Source: Segatella copri DSM 18205 (GTDB lineage Bacteria; Bacteroidota; Bacteroidia; Bacteroidales; Bacteroidaceae). Taken from it: a DNA stretch of 64,000 bases. Under the pieces are notes generated by a model, which worked only from the letters and a program-made list of their open reading frames with translations, ran no database searches and was not told the DNA's origin. The position numbers were made by a program, and so were the translations under genes. The stretch spans positions 253,501 to 317,500 of the forward strand of contig NZ_CP102288.1 in the NCBI RefSeq assembly GCF_025151535.1, written 5' to 3'. Positions 34,792 to 43,655 of this stretch are shown in pieces (position 1 is the stretch's first letter; each line of letters begins with the position of its first letter).

Positions 34792-36936
34792 TTACATCTG
34801 CGAGAATGGCTGACGATATTGGCAGCCTGCCTTCCAGTTGCTGCAGCCATAGGCGGTCTTGCCCTTGATGATGACGCCCTTGCCGCAGAGCGGACATGGT
34901 TTGCCAACCATTGGGTCGGCAGCTGGAGCCGGCTGAGCAGGAGCATTCTGAGAATCTGTATTCTGTGCTGCAGCCTTATCGGCTTTCTTGGCTTGAGCTT
35001 TCTTGGCAGCCGGTTTCTTCTTGAGGTCTTCCTCTGTCATGATGGTCACTCTCCGGTTGCTGTTGTCTGACAATACATCGATGACTATCTTGTTGATCTG
35101 TTCTTTCAGTCCGTTGATGAAGTCGGCAGGATCGTAGGTCTTGTGTTCGATGTCGCGGAGTTTCTTCTCCCAGATTCCGGTCAGTTCGCAACTCTTCAGC
35201 AGTTCCTCATGGATGGTGTCAATGAGTTCGATGCCTGTCGGGGTTGCCATCAGATTCTTGCGCTGGCGACGGATGTAGTGGCGCTTGAAGAGGGTCTCGA
35301 TGATGCCGGCACGGGAGGAAGGTCGGCCGATTCCGTTCTCCTTCAATGCAGCACGCAACTCTTCGTCTTCTACGAATTTGCCGGCTGTCTCCATCGCACG
35401 GAGCAGGGTTGCCTCGGTATAATACTTAGGTGGCGTGGTCCATTTCTCCGTCAGGGTAGGCTGATGTTCTCCCGATTCGCCTTTTGTGAAGGATGGGAGG
35501 GTTCTTTCTTCTACTACTTCCTTCTTGGCACCGTTTCCAGAGTCTGCATTTCCGTTGGCGTTATCTGAAGCATCATCGTCATCTGCATTCTTTACATCCT
35601 TGGCATAGACTACTCGCCAGCCTGGTTCGAGAATCTCCTTACCGCTTACCTTGAACTCTATCTTCTCCGGTTTCGGTCCGTCTTCGTTGATGACTTCGCC
35701 CAAAACGGTGGTGGTAGAGAATTTACAGTCCGGATAGAACACGCTGATGAAGCGCTTGGCGATGAGATCATACACGTTTGCCTCCATATCGGTGAGTCCG
35801 GTTGGCGGAACACCGGTTGGGATGATGGCGTGGTGGTCGGTTACCTTGCTATTATCGAAAACCTTCTTGCTCTTCGGCAATTTCTTGCTGATTGTTGCGA
35901 GCTGCTGGATGAGCGGGAGGTATTTCTGCTGACTCATGATCTTTGCCTGACTTACTCCGTTCAGAATCTGCGGACATTTCGGATAGATATCGTCGGTCAG
36001 GAACTGGGTGTCTACACGAGGATAAGTGGTATACTTCTTCTCGTAGAGACTCTGGATGAGCTTCAGCGTAATATCGGCAGAGTAAGCAAACTTCTTGTTG
36101 CAATCCACCTGTAGCGAGGTGAGGTCGTAGAGATGAGGTGGCGCCTCGTTTCCCTTCTTCTTGCTTACTTCGGTAACGGTGAAGGGTTTGCCGGCGATGG
36201 TGCTGAAAGCCTTCTCGCCTTCCTCCTTGCTGGTAAACTTGCCGCTGGTAGCGGTAAACTGGGTGTCGCGGTAGATGGTGGCGAGTACCCAGTAAGGTTC
36301 GGAAACAAAGTTGTCGATTTCCTTCTGTCGGTTCACGATGAGGGCAAGGGTAGGGGTCTGCACCCGGCCGATGCTGAGCACCTGTCGGTTCTGACCGTAT
36401 TTCAATGTATAAAGTCGGGTGGCGTTCATACCGAGAATCCAGTCGCCGATGGCACGGGAAAGTCCGGCAAGATAGAGTGACTGGTATTCGGTCTGGTCTT
36501 TCAGTTCCTGGAAGCCCTGCTTGATGGCTTCATCGGTCATGGACGAAATCCACAGTCTCTTGACGGGGCATTTCGCCTGTGCCTTCTGCATCACCCATCT
36601 CTGGATGAGCTCTCCTTCCTGTCCGGCGTCACCGCAGTTGATGATGCTGTCGGCAGCCTGCATCAGTTTCTCGATGGTAGCAAACTGCTTCTTGATGCCT
36701 TCATCGTTGATGAGCTTGATACCGAATCGCTGTGGAATCATCGGCAACGCCGAAAGGCTCCAATGTTTCCACATCGGAGTATAATCATCCGGTTCCTTCA
36801 GCTCACAAAGGTGGCCGAAGGTCCATGTTACTTGGTAACCATTACCTTCCATATAACCGTCGCGTGCCGTGGTAGCCCCGATGATTCGGGCGATATCCTT
36901 AGCCACACTCGGTTTCTCTGCTATACAAACTATCAT
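34792..36936 (-). CDS. topB: DNA topoisomerase III
   Basis: 714 residues of type IA topoisomerase III. The TOPRIM start is MIVCIAEKPSVAKDIARIIG, with NCGDAGQEGELIQRW carrying the metal-binding DxxxE pattern. The active-site Tyr is in KYTTYPRVDTQFL. IGRVQTPTLALIVNRQKEID is a family hallmark. After a Lys/Ala-rich linker (KKPAAKKAQAKKADKAAAQ), one zinc-ribbon unit closes the protein (CPLCGKG ... YGCSNWKAGC). It decatenates DNA. The gene has its own promoter and is followed at 6 bp by porE. Confidence 0.96.
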   Translation of the reverse strand: MIVCIAEKPSVAKDIARIIGATTARDGYMEGNGYQVTWTFGHLCELKEPDDYTPMWKHWSLSALPMIPQRFGIKLINDEGIKKQFATIEKLMQAADSIINCGDAGQEGELIQRWVMQKAQAKCPVKRLWISSMTDEAIKQGFQELKDQTEYQSLYLAGLSRAIGDWILGMNATRLYTLKYGQNRQVLSIGRVQTPTLALIVNRQKEIDNFVSEPYWVLATIYRDTQFTATSGKFTSKEEGEKAFSTIAGKPFTVTEVSKKKGNEAPPHLYDLTSLQVDCNKKFAYSADITLKLIQSLYEKKYTTYPRVDTQFLTDDIYPKCPQILNGVSQAKIMSQQKYLPLIQQLATISKKLPKSKKVFDNSKVTDHHAIIPTGVPPTGLTDMEANVYDLIAKRFISVFYPDCKFSTTTVLGEVINEDGPKPEKIEFKVSGKEILEPGWRVVYAKDVKNADDDDASDNANGNADSGNGAKKEVVEERTLPSFTKGESGEHQPTLTEKWTTPPKYYTEATLLRAMETAGKFVEDEELRAALKENGIGRPSSRAGIIETLFKRHYIRRQRKNLMATPTGIELIDTIHEELLKSCELTGIWEKKLRDIEHKTYDPADFINGLKEQINKIVIDVLSDNSNRRVTIMTEEDLKKKPAAKKAQAKKADKAAAQNTDSQNAPAQPAPAADPMVGKPCPLCGKGVIIKGKTAYGCSNWKAGCQYRQPFSQM

Positions 36937-36958
36937 GTTTTATTCTTATTTCTGTTTG

Positions 36959-36966
36959 CAAAGGTA
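36959..36966 (-). promoter_or_regulatory. -7 promoter element for topB-porE
   Basis: Minus-strand TACCTTTG, matching TAnnTTTG, 23 bp before the topB ATG. Confidence 0.6.
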
Positions 36967-37373
36967 CAATAAAATAATGAGATAGCCATCATTTCTGCTT
37001 CTTTTTCTCATTGCCGGGAATAAAAAAGCCCTGTAAGGTTGCTGCCCTGCACCAACGGTCATCTGTTGAAGGGAAAGGACAGAAGCAAGTTTTTGGCAGC
37101 ACGCCCTGAAAGGGCAGAAGCTCCTAGCCCAGGGCAGCGCCCTGGGTAACCTTATGGCGCAAACAAGACGCCCTGTAAGGGCAAAAGCTTTAAAATACCT
37201 AGCAATATATAAAGCTTTTGCCCTTACAGGGCGACTTTGCTGATTGTTATCTAACCCAGGGTGTTGCCCTGGGCTAGGAGCTTCTGCCCTTTCAGGGCGT
37301 ATTCGTATAAATCTGCGTAATCTGCGTGAGAAAAATTATTCCCGCGTGAAATAAAAATTATTCCCGCGTGCGA
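36967..37373. other. Gene-free stretch filled by REP-like palindromic repeats
   Basis: About 400 bp between topB and carB with no gene. The left part (37023-37060) has a decayed copy of the CCCTGTAAGG/TTGCTGCCCTG motif, the centre (37101-37300) is a giant inverted repeat, and the right part carries AAATTATTCCCGCGTG twice (37331-37371). Confidence 0.7.
37101..37300. repeat. Nested REP-like inverted repeat
   Basis: The outer arms 37101-37147 and 37254-37300 are complementary over 47 bp with two mismatches; each contains CGCCCTGAAAGGGCAGAAGC. The inner arms 37169-37191 and 37211-37233 (CGCCCTGTAAGGGCAAAAGC) are perfect over 23 bp. Two converging copies of one ~95-bp unit explain the structure. 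A half copy lies at 54168-54261. Confidence 0.9.
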
Positions 37374-40300
37374 TTACTCGTACTCCTGCCAGCTCTTAAT
37401 CTGAAGCTGGTCCTGGCTCAATGTGCAGAATGCCTCGATGAAGGCGGAAGCCAGGCGGGCATTGGTGATCAGAGGAATGTTGTGGTCGATGGCGCCACGA
37501 CGGATTCTGTAACCATTGGTCAACTCACGCTTGGTGTGATTCTTAGGGATGTTGACGATGAGGTCGAACTTGTGGTCAGCAATCATCTGCATCACGTTAG
37601 GAAGATCCTTGTGGTCTTCATCAGGCCATCCTACGGCTGTAGCCTTCACGTTGTTCTCGTTCAGGAACTTCGCTGTACCGGCTGTAGCATAGATGGTGTA
37701 ACCGTTCTTCACCAGCGCCTGGGCAGCGTCGAGCAGAGAAGCCTTCTCCTTGGCACCACCGCTTGAAAGCATAATGCCCTTGTCCTTAGAAGGAATCTTG
37801 TAGCCGGTGGCAATCAATGAGTTGAGCAATGCCTCCTCGAAAGTATCACCCATACAGCCTACCTCACCGGTAGAACTCATATCCACACCCAAAACTGGGT
37901 CGGCGTTCTGCAAACGGGCGAATGAGAATTGTGAAGCCTTCACACCCATACGGTCGATATCGAAAGCAGACTTATCCGGTTTCTGATATGGAGCATCGAG
38001 CATGATGCGGGTAGCAGTCTCGATGAAGTTGCGCTTCAATACCTTGCTCACGAATGGGAATGAACGGGATGCACGGAGATTACACTCGATAACCTTTACA
38101 TCGCGACCCTTAGCCAGGTACTGGATATTGAAAGGACCCGAGATGTTGAGCTCCTTGGCGATGGCACGTGAAATCTTCTTGATCTGACGGGCTGTAGCGA
38201 AGGAAATCTGCTGAGCAGGGAAGGTCATGGTAGCGTCGCCGGAGTGAACACCTGCATACTCTACGTGCTCTGAAATACCATACTCTACAATCTCACCATT
38301 CTGAGCCACACCGTCGAACTCAATCTCGTTGGTCTCTGTCATGAACTGGGAGATAACTACTGGGTATTCCTTAGAAACCTCAGAAGCTGCCTCCAGGAAG
38401 CGACGCAACTCCTCATCATCGTGGCAAACGTTCATGGCTGCACCGGAAAGAACGTAAGATGGACGAACGAGAACAGGATAGCCTACCTCGTCGATGAACT
38501 TCTGAACATCCTCCATAGAGGTGAGGGCGCTCCACTTAGGCTGGTCGATACCCAACTTATCGAGCATGGCAGAGAACTTACCGCGGTTCTCGGCACGGTC
38601 AATGTTGACAGGAGATGTGCCCAGGATTGGCACAGACTGGCGATGAAGCTTCATAGCCAGGTTGTTTGGAATCTGACCACCTACAGAAACTATCACGCCA
38701 CGTGGTGACTCCAGGTCGATGACATCGAGTACACGCTCGAATGAAAGCTCATCGAAGTAGAGACGGTCGCACATATCGTAGTCGGTAGATACGGTCTCCG
38801 GGTTGTAGTTGATCATGATTGACTTGTAACCCAACTTGCGGGCTGTATTGATGGCGTTTACTGAACACCAGTCGAACTCTACAGAAGAACCGATGCGGTA
38901 AGCACCCGAACCGAGAACGATGACAGACTTCTCGTTCTTGTAGTAGTTGATGTCGTAACCCTCTACAGCGTATGTCATGTAGAGATAGTTGGTGAGGTCA
39001 GGATGCTCGCTAGCCACAGTAGGGATGCGCTTTACTGCAGGCAGAATGTTCAACTTCTTACGCAGGGCACGAACTGCCAGTACCTCCTTCTCCATATTGG
39101 TGTTCTGAGTCTTCAATACGAAGCGGCCAATCTGGAAGTCAGAGAAGCCCAATACCTTAGCCTCGCGCAATACCTCGGCTGGAATCTCCTCCAGCGTATT
39201 ATATTCAGAAAGCTTGTGCTTGTAATCTACGATATTCTTCATGCGCTCGATGAACCAAGGGTCAATCTTGGTCAACTCCTCGATGCGCTCGATGGTGTAA
39301 CCTTCCTCCAGAGCCTGGGCGATGGCGAAGATACGGAGGTCGGTAGGGTTGGAAAGTTCCTCATCCAGGTTATCAAACTTGGTGTGGTCGTTGCCTACGA
39401 AACCGTGCATTCCCTGACCAATCATACGGAGACCCTTCTGGAGCATCTCCTCGAAAGAACGGCCGATAGACATGATTTCGCCTACAGACTTCATGGAAGA
39501 ACCAATCTTGCGGCTTACACCGACAAACTTGGTAAGGTCCCAACGAGGAATCTTACAGATCATATAGTCGAGTGATGGAGCCACATAAGCTGAGTTAGGA
39601 GTACCCATCTCGCCAATCTGGTCGAGCGTATAACCGAGGGCAATCTTGGCTGCAACGAAGGCGAGCGGATAACCGGTAGCCTTAGAAGCGAGGGCAGAAG
39701 AACGGCTCAAGCGAGCATTGATCTCGATGATACGATAGTCGTTGGTCTCAGCATTGAAAGCATACTGGATGTTGCACTCACCCACGATGTTGAGGTGACG
39801 GACGCACTTCACGGCGATGTCCTGCAACATCTTCACCTGCTCGTCGGTGAGAGAACAGGTTGGAGCCACAACGATAGACTCACCTGTATGGATTCCGAGT
39901 GGGTCGAAGTTTTCCATAGAGGCAACGGTGAAGCAACGGTCGTTCGCATCACGGATGCACTCAAACTCAATCTCCTTCCATCCCTTCAGGCTCTCTTCAA
40001 CGAGTACCTGAGGTGCGAAAGTGAAGGCAGATTCAGCAATCTCCTTGAACTCCTCTTCGGTCTTGCAGACACCAGAACCGAGACCACCCAGCGCGTAGGC
40101 AGAACGGATCATGATAGGGTAGCCGATGTTGCGTGCCGCAGCCACAGCCTCCTCCATGTTCTCGCAAGCGTGGCTTACAGGAACCTTGAGGTCAACCTTG
40201 TTAAGCTCCTTTACGAAGAGGTCGCGGTCTTCCGTGTTCATGATAGCCTCTACCGAAGTACCCAACACATCCACACCGTACTCCTTGAGCACACCGTTGA

Positions 40301-40607
40301 GGTAAAGTTCTGTACCAACGTTCAAACCCGTCTGGCCACCCCAAGCCAGCATGATGCCGTCTGGGCGCTCCTTCTTGATAATTTCAGTTACAAAAAAAGG
40401 TGTCACCGGCAAGAAATAAACCTTGTCAGCAATACCTTCACTTGTCTGAATTGTAGCAACGTTTGGATTAATGAGGACGGAACTAATACCCTCCTCGCGC
40501 AAAGCCTTGAGAGCCTGCGAACCGGAATAGTCAAACTCACCTGCCTGGCCGATCTTCAAAGCACCGGAACCCAGAACGAGGACTTTCTTAAGCTGTTTCT
40601 TCATCAT
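37374..40607 (-). CDS. carB: Carbamoyl-phosphate synthase large subunit
   Basis: 1077 residues, the standard length. The enzyme makes carbamoyl phosphate for arginine and pyrimidine synthesis, with ammonia from the small subunit. The two homologous ATP-grasp halves begin at KKVLVLGSGALKIGQAGEFD (about residue 8) and VIVLGSGAYRIGSSVEFDW (about 565). VEESLKGWKEIEFE marks the first active site. The C-terminal MGS-type allosteric domain starts near 940 (KGIMLSSGGAKEKASLLDAA). carA is not adjacent in this window. The first Met of the MMKK pair is uncertain by one residue. The leader is about 100 nt. Confidence 0.97.
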   Translation of the reverse strand: MMKKQLKKVLVLGSGALKIGQAGEFDYSGSQALKALREEGISSVLINPNVATIQTSEGIADKVYFLPVTPFFVTEIIKKERPDGIMLAWGGQTGLNVGTELYLNGVLKEYGVDVLGTSVEAIMNTEDRDLFVKELNKVDLKVPVSHACENMEEAVAAARNIGYPIMIRSAYALGGLGSGVCKTEEEFKEIAESAFTFAPQVLVEESLKGWKEIEFECIRDANDRCFTVASMENFDPLGIHTGESIVVAPTCSLTDEQVKMLQDIAVKCVRHLNIVGECNIQYAFNAETNDYRIIEINARLSRSSALASKATGYPLAFVAAKIALGYTLDQIGEMGTPNSAYVAPSLDYMICKIPRWDLTKFVGVSRKIGSSMKSVGEIMSIGRSFEEMLQKGLRMIGQGMHGFVGNDHTKFDNLDEELSNPTDLRIFAIAQALEEGYTIERIEELTKIDPWFIERMKNIVDYKHKLSEYNTLEEIPAEVLREAKVLGFSDFQIGRFVLKTQNTNMEKEVLAVRALRKKLNILPAVKRIPTVASEHPDLTNYLYMTYAVEGYDINYYKNEKSVIVLGSGAYRIGSSVEFDWCSVNAINTARKLGYKSIMINYNPETVSTDYDMCDRLYFDELSFERVLDVIDLESPRGVIVSVGGQIPNNLAMKLHRQSVPILGTSPVNIDRAENRGKFSAMLDKLGIDQPKWSALTSMEDVQKFIDEVGYPVLVRPSYVLSGAAMNVCHDDEELRRFLEAASEVSKEYPVVISQFMTETNEIEFDGVAQNGEIVEYGISEHVEYAGVHSGDATMTFPAQQISFATARQIKKISRAIAKELNISGPFNIQYLAKGRDVKVIECNLRASRSFPFVSKVLKRNFIETATRIMLDAPYQKPDKSAFDIDRMGVKASQFSFARLQNADPVLGVDMSSTGEVGCMGDTFEEALLNSLIATGYKIPSKDKGIMLSSGGAKEKASLLDAAQALVKNGYTIYATAGTAKFLNENNVKATAVGWPDEDHKDLPNVMQMIADHKFDLIVNIPKNHTKRELTNGYRIRRGAIDHNIPLITNARLASAFIEAFCTLSQDQLQIKSWQEYE

Positions 40608-40714
40608 TAAATATAACTATAAGTTTGTTCTTTATATGTCTTGTTATTTATGTTTTTAGCAACTAAACTGCATTTGGCTTAGTTCACAAATGGTAGACAC
40701 TCTATTTCTAGATG

Positions 40715-40722
40715 CAAAGTTA
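40715..40722 (-). promoter_or_regulatory. -7 promoter element for carB
   Basis: Minus-strand TAACTTTG, matching TAnnTTTG, 108 bp before the carB start. No attenuator-like hairpin is obvious in the leader. Confidence 0.6.
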
Positions 40723-40828
40723 CGCTATTTATTTGATTATTCCAAATTTTCTGCAATTCTTTACAGTTAAATAACATCAATTCTCATAATTTCTTCCATA
40801 AAATCTTTTATTTTTACTATTTTTTTGT

Positions 40829-40836
40829 TACTTTTG
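40829..40836 (+). promoter_or_regulatory. -7 promoter element for lutABC
   Basis: TACTTTTG matches TAnnTTTG, 63 bp before the lutA ATG, in a very AT-rich segment. Confidence 0.6.
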
Positions 40837-40899
40837 CAGCGGCTTTTAGTCATGTAGAAAAAGAATAAACAAATAGAAAACAAGATAAATATAACAACA

Positions 40900-41637
40900 A
40901 TGAAAGTCGGATTATTCGTCCCTTGTTATGTGGATGCCCTTTACCCTGAAGCGGGTGTGGCTACATACAAGTTGCTTAAGCATTATGGACTAGACGTGGG
41001 TTATCCCGAAAAACAGACTTGCTGCGGCCAGCCAATGGCTAATGCCGGTTTTCAGTACAAGTCGGAGAAGGTCATAGAGACATTTGATGAGCTGTTCAAG
41101 GATTACGATTATATCGTAGCTCCCTCTGCCTCATGTGCTGCTTACGTAAAGGTGTATTATCCTAAAATCTTTGAGGGTAAGCACGAGTGTATTTCCTCAA
41201 AGAAAATCATGGATGTTGTGGAGTTCCTTCACGATGTGCTGAAGGTGGATCATGTGCCGGGCAAGTTCCCGCATGTGGTGAGTGTACACAACAGTTGCCA
41301 TGGTGTGCGCGAACTGGGATTGTCGTCTCCATCTGAGCGCCACATCAAGCCTTTCAACAAAATCGTCGACTTATTAAATATGGTGGAAGGCATTACCATC
41401 CACGAACCGGAGCGCAAGGATGAGTGCTGCGGATTCGGCGGTATGTTCTCTATTGAGGAACCTGCCGTTTCTACCCGTATGGGCGAAGATAAGATCAAGC
41501 GCCACATGGCTACAGGTGCCGAGTATGTAACGGGTCCGGATTCTTCCTGCCTGATGCACATGGCGGGAATCGCCAAGAAAGAGAATATGCCGATCAAGTT
41601 TATTCATGTTGTTCAAATATTAGCTGCAGGACTATGA
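40900..41637 (+). CDS. lutA: Lactate utilisation protein A (Fe-S oxidoreductase subunit)
   Basis: 245 residues with two CCG domains. The first reads CCGQPMANAGF and the second CCGFGGMFSIEEPAVSTRMG; both bind Fe-S or heterodisulfide-type centres. SCHGVRELG and SSCLMHMAG are further family motifs. In Bacillus, LutABC oxidises L-lactate to pyruvate; in Bacteroidota the same complex is likely to feed lactate electrons into respiration. The stop overlaps lutB by ATGA, so the three genes form one coupled operon. Confidence 0.94.
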   Translation: MKVGLFVPCYVDALYPEAGVATYKLLKHYGLDVGYPEKQTCCGQPMANAGFQYKSEKVIETFDELFKDYDYIVAPSASCAAYVKVYYPKIFEGKHECISSKKIMDVVEFLHDVLKVDHVPGKFPHVVSVHNSCHGVRELGLSSPSERHIKPFNKIVDLLNMVEGITIHEPERKDECCGFGGMFSIEEPAVSTRMGEDKIKRHMATGAEYVTGPDSSCLMHMAGIAKKENMPIKFIHVVQILAAGL

Positions 41638-43007
41638 GTACAGAACATTCCAAGAGAGCTGCGAAGTTTACGCAGAACGTAGAGAAGACCACCTGGCACG
41701 ACGCTACCTTCTGGTCTGTTCGTCAGAAGAGAGATAAAATGGCGCAGGAACTTCCTGAGTGGGAAGATCTCCGTGAGCATGCGTCTGAAATCAAGATGCA
41801 TACGATTACCCATCTTGCCGATTACCTCGATATGTTTTCCAAGAATCTGGAGAGCCGTGGGGTGAAGGTTCACTGGGCAAAGGATGCACAGGAATTCAAT
41901 GAGATTGTGCTCGGTATCCTGAAAGACCATAACGTGAAGAAGATGGTGAAGTCGAAGTCGATGCTCACCGAGGAGTGCGAAATGAATCCTTATCTGGAGC
42001 AGCACGGCATTGACGTGGTAGAGACCGACCTGGGTGAGCGCATCATCCAGCTCTTGCATCAGAAGCCTAGCCATATCGTGATGCCTGCCATCCACCTGAA
42101 GCGTGAGGAGGTAGGTAAGATGTTCGAGGAGAAGGGTATCTCCAAGGAAATCGGCAACTACGATCCTACTTACCTGACCCGCTGTGCCCGTCATCATCTC
42201 CGCGACCAGTTTATGGAAGCTGGAGCAGGTATGACCGGATGTAACTTCGGTGTGGCTGCTACCGGCGATTGCGTGGTTTGCACCAACGAGGGTAATGCGG
42301 ATATGACCACTTCCATGCCTAAGCTCCATATCGTAGCGATGGGTATTGAGAAACTGGTTCCTGATTATAAGTCATTGGCTGTGTTCCAGCGCCTGCTTTG
42401 CCGCTGCGGAACCGGTCAGCCTACCACCGCCTTCACTTCTCATTTCCGCCAGGCTCGTCCGGGTGCCGAGATGCATGTAGTATTGGTGGATAACGGCAGA
42501 AGCGACATTCTCGCTGATAAGGACCACTGGCAGACTTTGAAATGCATGCGTTGCGGAGCCTGCATGAATACCTGTCCGGTTTATCGTCGTTCAGGCGGTT
42601 ACAGTTACACCTATTTTATACCGGGTCCTATTGGTGTGAACCTGGGTATGCTGAAGAATCCTCAGAAGTACAGCGACAATGTTTCTGCCTGCACCTTGTG
42701 CTTGTCTTGCGACAATGTCTGTCCTTCCAAGGTAGGACCGGGTTCGCAGATTTACGTATGGCGCCAGAGTCTGGAGAAGTTGGGCAAGGCAGATCCTGTG
42801 AAGAAGGCGATGTCGAATGGTATGAAGTATCTCTTCGACCGTCCTGCGCTCTACACCACAGCCCTGAAGTTTGCGCCACTCGCCAATCTGATTCCTGAAT
42901 GCTGCACGCACTTCAGCAATTGGAATGCCTGGGGTATCGGTCACGCCATGCCTGAGTTTGCAAAGAAGAGTTTTCATCAATTATGGAAGGAGGGAAAAGT
43001 AAAATGA
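41634..43007 (+). CDS. lutB: Lactate utilisation protein B (LUD domain with 4Fe-4S clusters)
   Basis: 457 residues. The LUD domain covers about residues 60-300 (TGCNFGVAATGDCVVCTNEG). Two 4Fe-4S motifs follow: CMRCGACMNTCPVYRR (about 303-318) and CTLCLSCDNVCPSKV (about 350-364). A DUF3390-type C-terminal region completes the protein. Start and stop are both embedded in 4-bp ATGA overlaps with lutA and lutC, indicating coupled translation of the complex. Confidence 0.95.
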   Translation: MSTEHSKRAAKFTQNVEKTTWHDATFWSVRQKRDKMAQELPEWEDLREHASEIKMHTITHLADYLDMFSKNLESRGVKVHWAKDAQEFNEIVLGILKDHNVKKMVKSKSMLTEECEMNPYLEQHGIDVVETDLGERIIQLLHQKPSHIVMPAIHLKREEVGKMFEEKGISKEIGNYDPTYLTRCARHHLRDQFMEAGAGMTGCNFGVAATGDCVVCTNEGNADMTTSMPKLHIVAMGIEKLVPDYKSLAVFQRLLCRCGTGQPTTAFTSHFRQARPGAEMHVVLVDNGRSDILADKDHWQTLKCMRCGACMNTCPVYRRSGGYSYTYFIPGPIGVNLGMLKNPQKYSDNVSACTLCLSCDNVCPSKVGPGSQIYVWRQSLEKLGKADPVKKAMSNGMKYLFDRPALYTTALKFAPLANLIPECCTHFSNWNAWGIGHAMPEFAKKSFHQLWKEGKVK

Positions 43008-43582
43008 AGAAAGAAGATTTCCTGAACAAGTTGCGTAAGAATACGCATGTTCAATTCGATATGCCTGCCGTAGATGTGAAGGGTATCCAGTATGAGGATA
43101 CGCTGAAACAGTTTATTGAGATGACGGAATCGGTAGGTGCCCATGTGATAGAGGCGAAGGAGGGTGAGAGTCTGGATGAGCTGGTGAAGAAGGCTTATCC
43201 GGAAGCCAAGGTCTTTGCTTCTCATCTGCCAGAAATCACGATTGCCCAGAAGAATCCTGATACGGTGGCTGAGGCTAATGACCTGAATGGTACTGATGTG
43301 GGTATTGTTCGTGGTGAAGTGGGTGTTGCCGAGAATGGCTGCGTCTGGATTCCTCAGACCATGAAGGAGAAAGCGGTGCTTTTCATCTCGGAATACCTTG
43401 TGATATTCCTCGAAAAAGAGAAGATTGTGAACAATATGCATGAGGCTTATGCCCGTATTGAGATGGATCCGAAGTACAATTTCGGTACTTTCATCAGTGG
43501 TCCTTCCAAGACTGCTGATATCGAGCAGGCACTGGTAATGGGTGCGCAAGCAGCCAGAGGCGTAACCGTAGTGCTTTTGTAA
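43004..43582 (+). CDS. lutC: Lactate utilisation protein C (LUD domain)
   Basis: 192 residues from the ATG at 43004, which overlaps the lutB stop as ATGA, the same arrangement as lutA-lutB. An ATG at 42983 would add seven residues and a 25-bp overlap and is less likely. The LUD core is DVGIVRGEVGVAENGCVWIP and the C-terminal motif is FISGPSKTADIEQALVMGAQ, followed by AARGVTVVLL. It completes the LutABC complex. A strong terminator follows. Confidence 0.94.
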   Translation: MKKEDFLNKLRKNTHVQFDMPAVDVKGIQYEDTLKQFIEMTESVGAHVIEAKEGESLDELVKKAYPEAKVFASHLPEITIAQKNPDTVAEANDLNGTDVGIVRGEVGVAENGCVWIPQTMKEKAVLFISEYLVIFLEKEKIVNNMHEAYARIEMDPKYNFGTFISGPSKTADIEQALVMGAQAARGVTVVLL

Positions 43583-43609
43583 AAGAAGTATTGAATCTTA
43601 ATCTATACG

Positions 43610-43640
43610 AATAAAGCCCACCAAATCGGTGGGCTTTATT
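43610..43640. terminator. Bidirectional terminator between lutC and the GNAT gene
   Basis: AATAAAGCCCACC (43610-43622) pairs with GGTGGGCTTTATT (43628-43640) around the 5-nt loop AAATC. A-rich and T-rich flanks fit both directions. Confidence 0.9.
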
Positions 43641-43655
43641 CTTATCTCTGCTCAG

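Noticed and set aside
37020..37310. CRISPR-like array at the GC-rich repeats
   Set aside because: The repeats are inverted, not regularly spaced direct repeats, there are no spacers and no cas genes.
40608..40899. Possible small gene or attenuator between carB and lutA
   Set aside because: The gap is AT-rich with two divergent -7 boxes and no stable hairpin or open frame.
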